From Phycisphaerales bacterium (GTDB lineage: Bacteria > Planctomycetota > Phycisphaerae > Tepidisphaerales > Tepidisphaeraceae): DNA of 37,123 nucleotides. Below, piece by piece: positions 1-7,376 of the stretch. A model generated the notes under the pieces. The model saw only the letters and a list, made by a program, of their open reading frames with translations. It had not been told where the DNA came from and did not search any database. Position 1 is the first letter of the stretch; every line of letters starts with the position of its first letter. The position numbers and the translations under genes were made by a program. Location of the stretch: NCBI GenBank assembly GCA_028291615.1, contig JAQGHM010000296.1, positions 1 through 37,123 on the forward strand, in the 5' to 3' direction.

Positions 1-941
1 GGAGTGGGTAAAATCGGAGGGGGCGGTGGTGGTGGGGGCGGAGTTGGCGGGTTGGGAGGCGGGGGCGGGGGCGGTGGTGGTGGGTTGGGATTGGGTTTGG
101 GCGGGGGCGGCGGTGCGGGGGGATTCAGCACCAGCGTTGTTTCGGTTGCGCCCCAATAGAAGTATCCACCGACGCCGCTGCCGGAGTGGAGCATGGAATA
201 GTTGTTGCTCGTGTTCAGGGCGACCGGGTAATACTCAGCGCCCTTGGCGTCTACGTGTCCGTCGGCGTAGAGGATGTTCTGGACGGCGGGGAGGGCGGCG
301 TCCTTGCGGCGATGGTTGATCATGTAGCGCGAGCGAACCTTGTCCCACTTGGTGCTGGCGCCGCCGCTGTAGTAGACCATGTCGGCGGCGACAATCTTGG
401 CAGCGGCGTTGCGGTCGTTGTGTTTGACGGCGGGCTCGACGGCGCCCCAGTTGACGACGCTCTTCCCCTTGGTGGCGGTCGTCATCCCCGCGAGGTACAT
501 GTAATGAGTCCAGACGATGTCCCCCCACTCGGGCGGTGTGCCGGCGCTCTGCGGAATCTCCTTGGCTTCGCAGTAGGCGGCGCTGGGGCAGGTCCAATTC
601 TTCAGTTGCATGCCGTACTTTTCGAAAACCGAGTACGGCACGCCGTAGGTCTTCCATTTTGCGTCGGGATTATCGAGTGCGTCGTCGTTAGAAACGAGGA
701 CGGGGAACCAGAAGGGGTATTGCGCGCCGGGCATCTTATATGTGGTGGGAAAGGTGCCCTTATGCTCGTTGGAGAATTGGATGGCGGCGTGGCCAAGGTT
801 GTGCAGGTTGGCCATGCAGGCGGCGCGGTTGGCTCCTTCGCGGGCGCGGTAGAGGGTGGGCATGAGGATGGCGATCTGCAGCGCGATGATGCCGATGACG
901 ACGAGGAGTTCGACGAGCGTGAATGCGAGGCGGCGTCGCAT
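1..941 (-). CDS. Pseudopilin-like protein with proline-rich tail, 3' end cut off by the window
   Basis: The reading frame opens at 941 with a short basic leader and the prepilin-type segment [20 protein letters not shown] (about residues 7-26), then stays open to the window edge, so the C-terminus is missing. The glutamate five residues into the mature part and the long hydrophobic helix are typical of type IV pilin and type II secretion pseudopilins; the residue before the cleavage point is Ala rather than Gly. Near residue 240 it carries NILYADGHVDA, the DG end of the H-X9-DG motif of planctomycete pseudopilin-like proteins, although the nearest upstream His is further away than usual. The tail visible at 1-120 is almost pure proline with Asn, Thr and Lys. 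The partner machinery is not in this window. Function in planctomycetes is unproven; an envelope or secretion role is inferred from the family. Confidence 0.85.
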   Translation of the reverse strand, partial: MRRRLAFTLVELLVVIGIIALQIAILMPTLYRAREGANRAACMANLHNLGHAAIQFSNEHKGTFPTTYKMPGAQYPFWFPVLVSNDDALDNPDAKWKTYGVPYSVFEKYGMQLKNWTCPSAAYCEAKEIPQSAGTPPEWGDIVWTHYMYLAGMTTATKGKSVVNWGAVEPAVKHNDRNAAAKIVAADMVYYSGGASTKWDKVRSRYMINHRRKDAALPAVQNILYADGHVDAKGAEYYPVALNTSNNYSMLHSGSGVGGYFYWGATETTLVLNPPAPPPPPKPNPNPPPPPPPPPPNPPTPPPPPPPPPILPT

Positions 942-1051
942 GTGAATTTTTCCCGTCCGGTTTCGATGGGGCCGACATGGCCTGATGTGACGGCTCGATT
1001 TTGCGCGTACTGATGCGTAATTGCAAGGGGAATTTAGGGGTTCCCCTGATT

Positions 1052-1546
1052 CTAAAGCATCTTCTGCATGTAAATGACGTGAAGCCAGCGGTCGAACTTG
1101 AAGCCAACTTCTTTGAGGAGGGCGACTTGCTCAAAGCCGAGGGCGGCGTGGATGGCGACGCTGGGGGTTTGTTCGGCGTCGATGCCGGCGATGATCGTGT
1201 GGTGGCCTAGTTGACGGGCGCGGTCGATCAAGTCGGCGAGGAGGGCGCGACCGATGCCCCGGCGGTGGTGGTTGGGATCGACGTAGACGGAGTTTTCAAC
1301 GGTGCGGCCGTAGGCGGCCCGGGCGTGGAAACGGGAGAGGGAGCCCCAGCCGACGATGTGGCCGGATTGCTCGGCGATGGTGATCGGATGCGGCGGACCG
1401 TGGTTAGCGAACCAGGCTTGGCGCGCTTCGATGGTTTCGGGCTCGGTCTGGTAGGTGCAGGTCGAGTGGAGGACGTAATGGTTGTAGATCTCGTTAATCG
1501 TGTCGAGATCGGCGGCGGTTGCGGGGCGTATGGTGATGGCGGCCAT
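1052..1546 (-). CDS. GNAT N-acetyltransferase, phosphinothricin-acetyltransferase (YncA/MnaT) type
   Basis: This 164-residue protein begins MAAITIRPATAADLD, the usual GNAT opening, and carries the acetyl-CoA loop HRRGIGRALL around residue 98. SVYVDPNHHRRGIG and AIHAALGFEQVALLKEVGFK match the Pat/Bar-like subgroup, which acetylates small amino compounds such as phosphinothricin or methionine analogues with acetyl-CoA in the cytoplasm. The frame stays open upstream to 1648, but those codons run through a direct repeat and do not resemble the family, so the ATG at 1546 is preferred. No clear Shine-Dalgarno lies in front of it. The gene follows the M29 aminopeptidase on the same strand, separated by about 130 bases that hold two kinds of short repeat. 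The family call is firm; the substrate cannot be read from sequence. Confidence 0.85.
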   Translation of the reverse strand: MAAITIRPATAADLDTINEIYNHYVLHSTCTYQTEPETIEARQAWFANHGPPHPITIAEQSGHIVGWGSLSRFHARAAYGRTVENSVYVDPNHHRRGIGRALLADLIDRARQLGHHTIIAGIDAEQTPSVAIHAALGFEQVALLKEVGFKFDRWLHVIYMQKML

Positions 1547-1563
1547 GGTTCGTCCAAAAAAGC

Positions 1564-1613
1564 ATTCGCCTTCCCCTCGTCCGGGACGATTCGCCTTCCC
1601 CTCGTCCGGGACG
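1564..1613. repeat. Perfect tandem duplication of a 25-base unit
   Basis: Two identical 25-base copies lie head to tail at 1564-1588 and 1589-1613. Each contains CTCGTCCGGGACG, whose CGTCC and GGACG arms form a small inverted repeat. The block sits 18 bases upstream of the acetyltransferase start codon, between it and the aminopeptidase gene. A third partial copy of the end (ACGG) follows directly. No coding role is apparent. Confidence 0.9.
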
Positions 1614-1623
1614 GACGGGGTAC

Positions 1624-1658
1624 GGCCGCAAAGGCGCAAAGATCGCAAAGAAACGCAG
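1624..1658. repeat. GCAAAG-type short periodic intergenic repeat
   Basis: GCAAAG recurs three times at about nine-base spacing (CCGCAAAG, GCGCAAAG, TCGCAAAG), followed by a degenerate AACGCAG. Similar periodic runs built on CGCAAAG or CTTTGCG occur between genes in many environmental bacterial genomes; that comparison is from memory and was not searched. The block lies just beyond the aminopeptidase stop codon and may be part of one inserted repeat unit with the neighbouring 25-base duplication. Confidence 0.65.
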
Positions 1659-1673
1659 GTATTTTAGAAGCGG

Positions 1674-2801
1674 TTAGAGAAGTCCAGGGAAGCCATCGCG
1701 GGTGAACTTGCCGTCGATGTTGATCTTGACGCCGTCGACCTCGATGTAACCGCCCTGGCGGAGATCGACGACCATGTCCCAATGGAGGCCGGACTGGTTG
1801 TTGTTGCCGCTTTCGGGGTAACCGGCGCCCAGGGCGAAGTGGCAGGTGCCGCCGATCTTTTCGTCGAAGAGGGTATTGCGGGTGTATTGCTTGATGTCGT
1901 AGTTGGTGCCGATGGCGCACTCGCCCAGAAAGCGCGAGCCGGCATCCATGTCGAGCATGGAGGTGAGAAAATCGAAACCCTTGGAGGCGGAAGCGTCGAT
2001 GACCTTGCCGTTGCGGAAGGTGAGCTTGACGCCGTCGCACTCGCGGCCGTGGTGGACGGCGGGGAAGCTGAAGTTGATCTGTCCTTCCACGGAATCGACG
2101 ACGGGGCCGGAGAAGACCTCGCCGTCGGGGAAGTTTTCGCGTCCGTCGCAGTTGATCCAGTGCATGCCGTCGAGGTTCATGCGGACGTCGGTGCCGTTGG
2201 CGGAGACGACGCGGTATTCCTTCTTACCGGTGAGGAAATCGACGAGGCGCTTCTGGGTTTCGCTGATGCGCTTCCAGGCGGCGACGGGGTCGGGGCGGTC
2301 GAGCAGGCCGGCGGCGAAGACGAAATCCTCGTATTCGTAGAGGCTCATCTCGGCGTCCTGGGCTGCGCCTTGCGAGGGGTACTGGGTGCCGACCCAGTGG
2401 AGGGTGCCGGCGGCGGCGCGGCGCATGAAGGTGTCCATGAGCGGCTTGCGGGCGGCCTGGGTGATGCCGATTTTTTTCGGGTCGCAGTTGGAGAGCGCCT
2501 TGGTGTTTTCCTCAGCCCAGATGCCGATGGAGGCGTCGAGGGTTTCGTACTCGTTGAGGTTGAGGGGCGAACAGTAGCGGAGCTGCTCGTCGGTGGCGTT
2601 TTTCAGGAAGATCTCGTTGAGCTCTTCGGGGACCATGCGGACCATGGGGTGGCCGCCGGCGGCTAGCACCTTGGTGTAAAGTTCGACGACCAACGGCTGG
2701 GCGACGGGTGGGCCGCTGATGCGCACCAGTTGGCCCTTCTTCACACCGACGCTGTAGTTGACCAGGACGTCCGCAAGCTTCGTAAATCGGGGGTCTCTCA
2801 T
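1674..2801 (-). CDS. M29-family metallo-aminopeptidase
   Basis: At 375 residues this is close to the usual length of the AmpS/PepS/aminopeptidase T family, cytoplasmic two-metal exopeptidases that remove N-terminal residues from peptides. The expected acidic and histidine ligands are present: Glu228 in FPDGEVF, Glu294 in FLGECAIG, His321 in GGTCHFALGAGYP, and His340 and Asp342 in SGLHWDMV. The N-terminal part (YSVGVKKGQLVRISG) also fits. The start MRDPRFTKLADVLVNYSVG aligns with the family, but only a weak CAG precedes the ATG, so translation may not depend on a strong ribosome site. It is the first gene of a minus-strand pair with the acetyltransferase. Confidence 0.92.
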   Translation of the reverse strand: MRDPRFTKLADVLVNYSVGVKKGQLVRISGPPVAQPLVVELYTKVLAAGGHPMVRMVPEELNEIFLKNATDEQLRYCSPLNLNEYETLDASIGIWAEENTKALSNCDPKKIGITQAARKPLMDTFMRRAAAGTLHWVGTQYPSQGAAQDAEMSLYEYEDFVFAAGLLDRPDPVAAWKRISETQKRLVDFLTGKKEYRVVSANGTDVRMNLDGMHWINCDGRENFPDGEVFSGPVVDSVEGQINFSFPAVHHGRECDGVKLTFRNGKVIDASASKGFDFLTSMLDMDAGSRFLGECAIGTNYDIKQYTRNTLFDEKIGGTCHFALGAGYPESGNNNQSGLHWDMVVDLRQGGYIEVDGVKINIDGKFTRDGFPGLL

Positions 2802-2986
2802 CTGTCAGGCGATTTTAGCGGCGGCGGGCGGGGGGGCAACCGAGCGAAGTGGGCGGAACGCACGGCGTCAGTGAATCAGGTGTCAAACGGGGAGGGATTT
2901 TTCTTCAGCAACGTCAAGTTTGACCGTTCGCGCCGTTTGCGGGTTGTTCTACGATTACGCCAGTCTTCAACAAGAGGAGATTCATT

Positions 2987-3235
2987 ATGTTTAAATTGCT
3001 TCGCCTTGCGGTTTACGGTTTGGTTGGATACGCGGCGTATCAGTTCGTCATGGACGTGGTGAACGCCGAGGAGCAGCAAGCTCCGTCGCGTGGTAAAGGG
3101 AGCCGCGGTGGCGGCGGCGGCGGGCGCCAGCAGATCACGGGCGCGCGGCGCGGCGGTGGCGCGGGCAAGGCTGAGGCGACGCATGATTCGGATGGCGGTT
3201 CGGTCCGTCATCGCGTGGGTCGCGGCGTGGTCTGA
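2987..3235 (+). CDS. Small glycine-rich protein with N-terminal membrane helix, unknown function
   Basis: An 82-residue frame follows a strong ribosome site (AGAGGAGA, about seven bases before the ATG), which is the main reason to accept it. Residues 1-25 form one membrane helix (LLRLAVYGLVGYAAYQFVMDVV). The rest is soluble and disordered-looking, with two glycine/arginine-rich stretches and the tail DGGSVRHRVGRGVV. It is alone on the plus strand between the divergent aminopeptidase and gnd, and a GC-rich hairpin follows its stop. No family is assigned. A membrane-tethered regulatory or nucleic-acid-binding tail would suit the Gly/Arg content, but that is only a guess. Confidence 0.65.
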   Translation: MFKLLRLAVYGLVGYAAYQFVMDVVNAEEQQAPSRGKGSRGGGGGGRQQITGARRGGGAGKAEATHDSDGGSVRHRVGRGVV

Positions 3236-3277
3236 TCCGGATCTGCTCGTTTGCATCAGGCTTTTACGAATGTCCAC

Positions 3278-3303
3278 CGGGCGGGCGCACATGCGCCCGC
3301 CCG
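3278..3303. terminator. GC-rich perfect hairpin between the small membrane gene and gnd
   Basis: CGGGCGGGCGCA and its exact reverse complement are separated by two bases, giving a very stable stem 43 bases after the stop codon at 3235 and 20 bases before the gnd start. The bases after it (TCTTGCCTA) are only partly T-rich, so it is a weak intrinsic terminator or a transcript-end stabiliser rather than a textbook one. Confidence 0.5.
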
Positions 3304-3322
3304 TCTTGCCTATAGTTTGGCC

Positions 3323-4279
3323 ATGCATATCGGATTTATCGGACTCGGCAAAATGGGCGGCAACATGGCCCTTCGGCTGGCGGTCGGTTCGCCCGACGGC
3401 GTGGTGAAAGGGGGGCACTCGGTCACGGGATATGCGACCGATCCCAATCCGGATCTGGCGAACGTGCCCGGGATCAAGGTGGTGGCGAATTTGGATGCGA
3501 TGCTGGCGGACCTGGAGTCGCCGCACGTCGTCTGGGTGATGGTGCCGGCGGGGGCGGCGACGGAATCGGTGATCACGCAGTTGCACGATAAGCTTGGGCC
3601 GGGAGACGTGGTGATCGATGGGGGCAATTCGTATTACAAGGATTCGAAGCGCCGCGCCGCGGCGCTGGAGGCGCGGGGAATTCATTTTCTGGATGTCGGC
3701 ACGTCGGGCGGGATCTGGGGGCGGTCGGAAGGGTATTGCATGATGGTGGGGGGGCCGAAGGAGGGTGTGGGGATCATTCAACCGATCCTGGATACGCTTG
3801 CGCCGACGAACGGGTGGGCGCATTTCGGGCCGGCGGGGGCGGGGCATTTCGTGAAGATGATTCACAACGGGATCGAGTACGGGTTGATGGAGGCGTACGG
3901 GGAGGGGTTTGAGATCTTGCGCAAGTCGGAGTATCCGCTTGACCTTCACCAGGTTGCCGATGTGTGGAATCACGGGAGCGTGGTGCGGTCTTGGTTGCTG
4001 GAACTGGCCGAGCGCATGCTGAGGGAGGACCCGACGCTGCGGACGATCCAGCCTTACGTGGAAGATTCGGGGGAGGGGCGGTGGACGGTGGCGGCGGCGA
4101 TCGAGGAGAACGTGCCCGCGCCGGTGATCGCGGCGAGCTTGTTCGCCCGGTTCGAATCGCGCGATACGGAGAATTTCTCGGCGCGATTCTGCGCGGCGCT
4201 GCGGAAGCAGTTCGGCGGGCACAACGTCGTCAGCAGCGAAGTGACGACGAAGACGGCGCCGGGGGATCGGAAGATCTGA
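3323..4279 (+). CDS. gnd: 6-phosphogluconate dehydrogenase, decarboxylating, short form
   Basis: The enzyme oxidises 6-phosphogluconate to ribulose 5-phosphate and CO2 in the oxidative pentose phosphate pathway. The 318-residue protein has the Rossmann motif GFIGLGKMGGNM (residues 4-15), VIDGGNSYY (98-106), a GTSGG loop near 127, and the catalytic segment FVKMIHNGIEYG with Lys178, Asn182 and Glu185. Its length places it with the short YqeC/GndA type, often NAD-preferring, rather than the long form of about 470 residues. The cofactor cannot be fixed from sequence. The frame extends upstream to 3251 through a hairpin, but family alignment supports ATG 3323. No Shine-Dalgarno is visible, and TATAGT lies six bases before the ATG, which would fit a leaderless message. 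zwf follows after 81 bases. Confidence 0.92.
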   Translation: MHIGFIGLGKMGGNMALRLAVGSPDGVVKGGHSVTGYATDPNPDLANVPGIKVVANLDAMLADLESPHVVWVMVPAGAATESVITQLHDKLGPGDVVIDGGNSYYKDSKRRAAALEARGIHFLDVGTSGGIWGRSEGYCMMVGGPKEGVGIIQPILDTLAPTNGWAHFGPAGAGHFVKMIHNGIEYGLMEAYGEGFEILRKSEYPLDLHQVADVWNHGSVVRSWLLELAERMLREDPTLRTIQPYVEDSGEGRWTVAAAIEENVPAPVIAASLFARFESRDTENFSARFCAALRKQFGGHNVVSSEVTTKTAPGDRKI

Positions 4280-4296
4280 GCGCGGGGTTCAATTGA

Positions 4297-4325
4297 TTGA
4301 CCAATCGTCTGCTCCCGCGTATTTC
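4297..4325 (+). promoter_or_regulatory. Possible sigma-70-type promoter for zwf
   Basis: TTGACC at 4297-4302 and TATTTC at 4320-4325 are separated by 17 bases, about 36 bases upstream of the zwf start. The -35 is good and the -10 is poor. It would allow zwf to be transcribed separately from gnd. Confidence 0.3.
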
Positions 4326-4360
4326 TAGGGCCAACCTCGCATCAGAAGGACCTGGAAATT

Positions 4361-5908
4361 ATGCCTACCACTGCACCGTCTTGCGCGATCGTGATCTTCG
4401 GCGCTTCGGGCGATCTCGCGAAGCTCAAGCTGATCCCGGCGATTTACGAAATGGCTCGCGAGCGACTGCTCAACGAACACTCTTACGTGGTCGGGTTCGC
4501 CCGATCGAAGATGAGCGAGGATGATTTTCGCAAGGAGTGCAACGACGCGATCCGCCTGAATGCCCGCTCGAAGAAAGCGATCGACGAAGGGCTGCTGAAG
4601 TCGGTGCTCAATCGGATCCATTATTTTCAGGGGGACGATTACGGGTCAGCCGAGGCGCACCAGAAATTGTCGGAATTTCTGACCACGTGCGATGCGAAAT
4701 ATGGGAATGCCGAGAAAAACCGGCTGTTTTACCTCTCGACGCCGCCCAATGCGTTTGAGCCGATCATCACGCGATTGGGAGAGCGGGCGAAGGATCCGGA
4801 CAACAACCCGCCGGCGCGGTTCAAGCGGCTGATCATCGAGAAGCCGTTCGGAACGGACCTGGCGAGCGCGAAGCACCTGAACGCCGTCATCCACAAGTAT
4901 TTCGACGAGGAGCAGGTCTTCCGGATCGACCATTACCTGGGCAAGGAAACCGTGCAGAACCTGATGGTGATGCGGTTTGCAAACTCGATCTTCGAGCCGA
5001 TCTGGAACTACAAGTACATCGATCACGTGCAGATCACGGTGAGCGAGATCGTGAGCGCGGACGATCGCGCGGGATATTACGACAACAGCGGCGCGCTGCG
5101 CGACATGGTGCAGAACCACATCTTCCAGTTGATGGCGCTGGTGGCGATGGAACCGCCGGCGGCGCTGGACGCGGTATCGATCCGCGATGAGAAGACCAAG
5201 GTTTACCGGTCGATCCGTCCGATCCGGCCGGAGCAGGTGGACGTGTTCACCGTGCGCGGACAGTACGGCGCGGGGACGCACGGGAAGGTGACGACCAACG
5301 GATACACGCAGGCGAAGGGCGTCAAGCCGGGCTCGGGCACGGAGACGTTCGCGGCGCTAAAGCTGTTCATCGACAATTGGCGGTGGAGCGGGATGCCGTT
5401 TTACATCCGCACGGGAAAATTGCTGGAGCAGAAGCTGAGCGAGGTGGTGGTGCGGTTCCGTTCGCCGCCGCAGACGCTTTTTCAGAAGCAGTGCGAGTCG
5501 CCGGTTTATCCGAACGACCTGGTGATCCGGATCGCGCCGGAAGAGGGGATCTCGTGGCGGCTGAACGGCAAGGTGCCGGGCGGGGCGATGAACATCAAGC
5601 CGGTGGCGCTGGACTTCAATTACAAGACGGCATTCAAAGTGGAAGCGCCGGAGGCTTATGAGCGGCTAATTTACGATGCGATGGTGGGGGATCAGACGCT
5701 GTTCATCCGCGGCGACGAGGCGGAGGCGGCGTGGGCGGTGATCGACCCGATCGAGTTGGGGTGGCGGGGGTCGAAGAAGCCGCCGGAGCCGTATGCGCCG
5801 GGGTCGTGGGGGCCCAAGCGGGCGATGGATCTGATCGAGCACGACGGGCGGCGGTGGATGCAGGCGAAGGAGGGGGAGTCGGAGCCGATTGTTGCGTGTT
5901 CGTTGTAA
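4361..5908 (+). CDS. zwf: Glucose-6-phosphate 1-dehydrogenase
   Basis: This enzyme makes 6-phosphogluconolactone and NAD(P)H from glucose 6-phosphate, the entry step of the oxidative pentose phosphate pathway, feeding the gnd product encoded just upstream. The 515-residue length is normal. The nucleotide loop IFGASGDLAKLKLIPAIYE starts near residue 12. The signature RIDHYLGKE spans 188-196 with Asp190 and His191, and the catalytic base fits His253 in QNHIFQ. IIEKPFGTDL and the C-terminal SWGPKRAMDLIEHDGRRW also match. An AGAAGGA ribosome site lies about 15 bases before the ATG. The gnd-zwf pairing supports a shared NADPH-producing unit; 6-phosphogluconolactonase is not in the window. Confidence 0.97.
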   Translation: MPTTAPSCAIVIFGASGDLAKLKLIPAIYEMARERLLNEHSYVVGFARSKMSEDDFRKECNDAIRLNARSKKAIDEGLLKSVLNRIHYFQGDDYGSAEAHQKLSEFLTTCDAKYGNAEKNRLFYLSTPPNAFEPIITRLGERAKDPDNNPPARFKRLIIEKPFGTDLASAKHLNAVIHKYFDEEQVFRIDHYLGKETVQNLMVMRFANSIFEPIWNYKYIDHVQITVSEIVSADDRAGYYDNSGALRDMVQNHIFQLMALVAMEPPAALDAVSIRDEKTKVYRSIRPIRPEQVDVFTVRGQYGAGTHGKVTTNGYTQAKGVKPGSGTETFAALKLFIDNWRWSGMPFYIRTGKLLEQKLSEVVVRFRSPPQTLFQKQCESPVYPNDLVIRIAPEEGISWRLNGKVPGGAMNIKPVALDFNYKTAFKVEAPEAYERLIYDAMVGDQTLFIRGDEAEAAWAVIDPIELGWRGSKKPPEPYAPGSWGPKRAMDLIEHDGRRWMQAKEGESEPIVACSL

Positions 5909-5953
5909 GAAGAATGCGGGTCGTCGCTTTCAGCTCCGAGCGCGGCGTGGGTG

Positions 5954-5968
5954 GCACCGGACTGGTGC
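5954..5968. terminator. Small hairpin between convergent zwf and DUF456 genes
   Basis: GCACC-GGACT-GGTGC forms a five-base stem in the 61-base gap between the convergent genes and touches the stop codon of the minus-strand gene. There is no strong T-run. It could end transcription in both directions but is short. Confidence 0.35.
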
Positions 5969-5969
5969 G

Positions 5970-6488
5970 TCACTTTCCGTGGATCGGCAGGGCGGCGATC
6001 AGGGTGAAGAGCAGGATTATCACACCGAAGCAGAGCTTTAGGACGATGCCGAAGAAGCGTCCTTTTGCAGCGCCCCAGCCGACGCGGTGGGCGTGGGCGG
6101 CGTCGCCGACGATGCCCATTTCGACCAAGGCTGCGCCGAGGAATGCGCCGAAGCAGACGCCGAAGATCGTGCCGAGGATGGGGACGGGGATGGTGAAGAG
6201 GAAGCCGCCGATCAGTGCGCCCACGAGTGCGCCGATCATGCCGCGGCGACTAGCGCCGGCTTTTTTTGCGCCGGCGCTGCCGACGTAAAACTCCAGCACT
6301 TCGGCGATCAGTGCCAGTGCGAAGACAATGATCAGCGACGTCCAGCCGACGTAGTGGCCCATCGTTGTCAGCCAGGCATATCCGACGAGGGTGGCGACCA
6401 TCAGCCAGAGGCCCGGGAGGCCGAGGATGGTGAGGAAGAGGCCTGTGAATTGGAGGGCGATGAGGAGGAGGTAGCAGAGCCAGGGCAT
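5970..6488 (-). CDS. DUF456-family integral membrane protein
   Basis: This 172-residue protein is almost entirely hydrophobic: about four to five membrane segments with two glycine-rich hairpins (GLPGLWLMVATLVGYAW near 23-39; MIGALVGALIGGFLF near 84-98). The opening LLLIALQFTGLFLTILGLPGLWLM and the centre VLEFYVGSAGAKKAGASRRG match the DUF456 family, whose biochemical role is unknown. It is the second gene of a minus-strand pair, beginning 36 bases after the sigma-like membrane protein, so the two may be co-transcribed. It is convergent with zwf. Confidence 0.88.
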   Translation of the reverse strand: MPWLCYLLLIALQFTGLFLTILGLPGLWLMVATLVGYAWLTTMGHYVGWTSLIIVFALALIAEVLEFYVGSAGAKKAGASRRGMIGALVGALIGGFLFTIPVPILGTIFGVCFGAFLGAALVEMGIVGDAAHAHRVGWGAAKGRFFGIVLKLCFGVIILLFTLIAALPIHGK

Positions 6489-6524
6489 ATGCGATCGCCT
6501 TTCGTCTTGCTGTTCACAATTCTC

Positions 6525-7220
6525 TCAGAATCCCAAGTGGGTTCGCCATCGCCATCCGGCGAGCACGAGCAGTGCCAGGACAAACGCGAACATCAGGCGG
6601 CGGACAAAGCGGCGGAACCGGTGCGGGCGCAGGGCCTTGCCGGCCCAGCGCCCGGCTGCGGGGGCGACGTCGTCGGCGGCGGGGCCCAGGCGAGCGTAGG
6701 CGGTGGCGAGACGGTCGGCCAGCGGGGCGAAGTCGTTTCCGGCGATGCCACGGAGGGCGGCGGTGGCGGCGTCGAGGTGGTTTTGGGCGGCCTCGGTGGA
6801 GCAGTCCATGGCGACGCCTAGGAAGCGGGGGTTGAAGCGCTCGCCCAGGTGCAGGATGACGGCTTCGCGCTGCTGGACGGGGAGTTGGCGAATCGCGCGG
6901 ACGAAGGCGGCGTAGCGCGGGTCGGCGTCGGCGGCGAGAAGGTCGTTCTTGGCGGTGGGCTCGTGGGCGGCGGCGCGGCGCGCGGTGAGGAGGGTGTGGT
7001 GAAGGAACCAGCGCTCGGCGGCGGTCGCGTCGCGCCAGCGCGGGAGCATCGCGGGGGCGCGGAGCATGACGAAGCGGACGACACCGTCGGCGACGTCGAT
7101 CCGTCCGGAGAGGCCGCGCGCGATGCGGAGGACGGCGGGGTAGACCGAGGCGAAGAGGGCTTCGACGGCGGCGCGGTTGAGTTTTTGGGCGCGGGTGAAG
7201 AGGTGCGGGGGGATCTCCAT
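6525..7220 (-). CDS. Sigma-70-like (ECF-type) protein with C-terminal membrane helix
   Basis: The 231-residue protein reads as a divergent ECF sigma factor followed by a membrane anchor. Residues 15-85 (AAVEALFASVYPAVLRIARG through ERWFLHHTLLTARRAA) resemble region 2. Residues 109-152 (AIRQLPVQQREAVILHLGERF then CSTEAAQNHLDAATAAL) resemble region 4 with its helix-turn-helix. An Ala-rich linker leads to RRLMFAFVLALLVLAGWRW, one transmembrane helix at the extreme C-terminus. The frame is open to 7301, but MEIPPHLFTRAQKL at 7220 is the sensible start. Region 2 lacks the usual acidic core-binding cluster, so it may have lost sigma activity or act as a membrane-sequestered regulator. It pairs with the DUF456 gene downstream. 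The sigma relation is inferred by eye. Confidence 0.65.
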   Translation of the reverse strand: MEIPPHLFTRAQKLNRAAVEALFASVYPAVLRIARGLSGRIDVADGVVRFVMLRAPAMLPRWRDATAAERWFLHHTLLTARRAAAHEPTAKNDLLAADADPRYAAFVRAIRQLPVQQREAVILHLGERFNPRFLGVAMDCSTEAAQNHLDAATAALRGIAGNDFAPLADRLATAYARLGPAADDVAPAAGRWAGKALRPHRFRRFVRRLMFAFVLALLVLAGWRWRTHLGF

Positions 7221-7320
7221 GTTGGGATTGTAGTGCAGGCGTTCGATTGCGAATATTGCTTTTGGACACGGCCGCGACTCGACTGAGCTCGTCGAAGTCA
7301 AGCGGGCCGGCTAAACGAAG

Positions 7321-7350
7321 AACCCCCCGGACTTAAGAGTCCGAGGGGTT
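7321..7350. terminator. Bidirectional-looking intrinsic terminator after clpC
   Basis: AACCCCCCGGACT and AGTCCGAGGGGTT pair over 13 positions with one mismatch around a TAAG loop. On the minus strand the stem is followed by CTTCGTTTA, and on the plus strand by TTTTCG. It lies 27 bases past the clpC stop codon and so most likely ends clpC transcription. Confidence 0.75.
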
Positions 7351-7376
7351 TTCGTTGGTTAGTGTTGATGATCTGA

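Noticed and set aside
2876..4222. Open frame of 448 codons on the minus strand over gnd
   Set aside because: It lies opposite a clear gnd gene and is very rich in Arg, Pro and His, as antisense frames are in GC-rich coding DNA. It has no motif or ribosome site.
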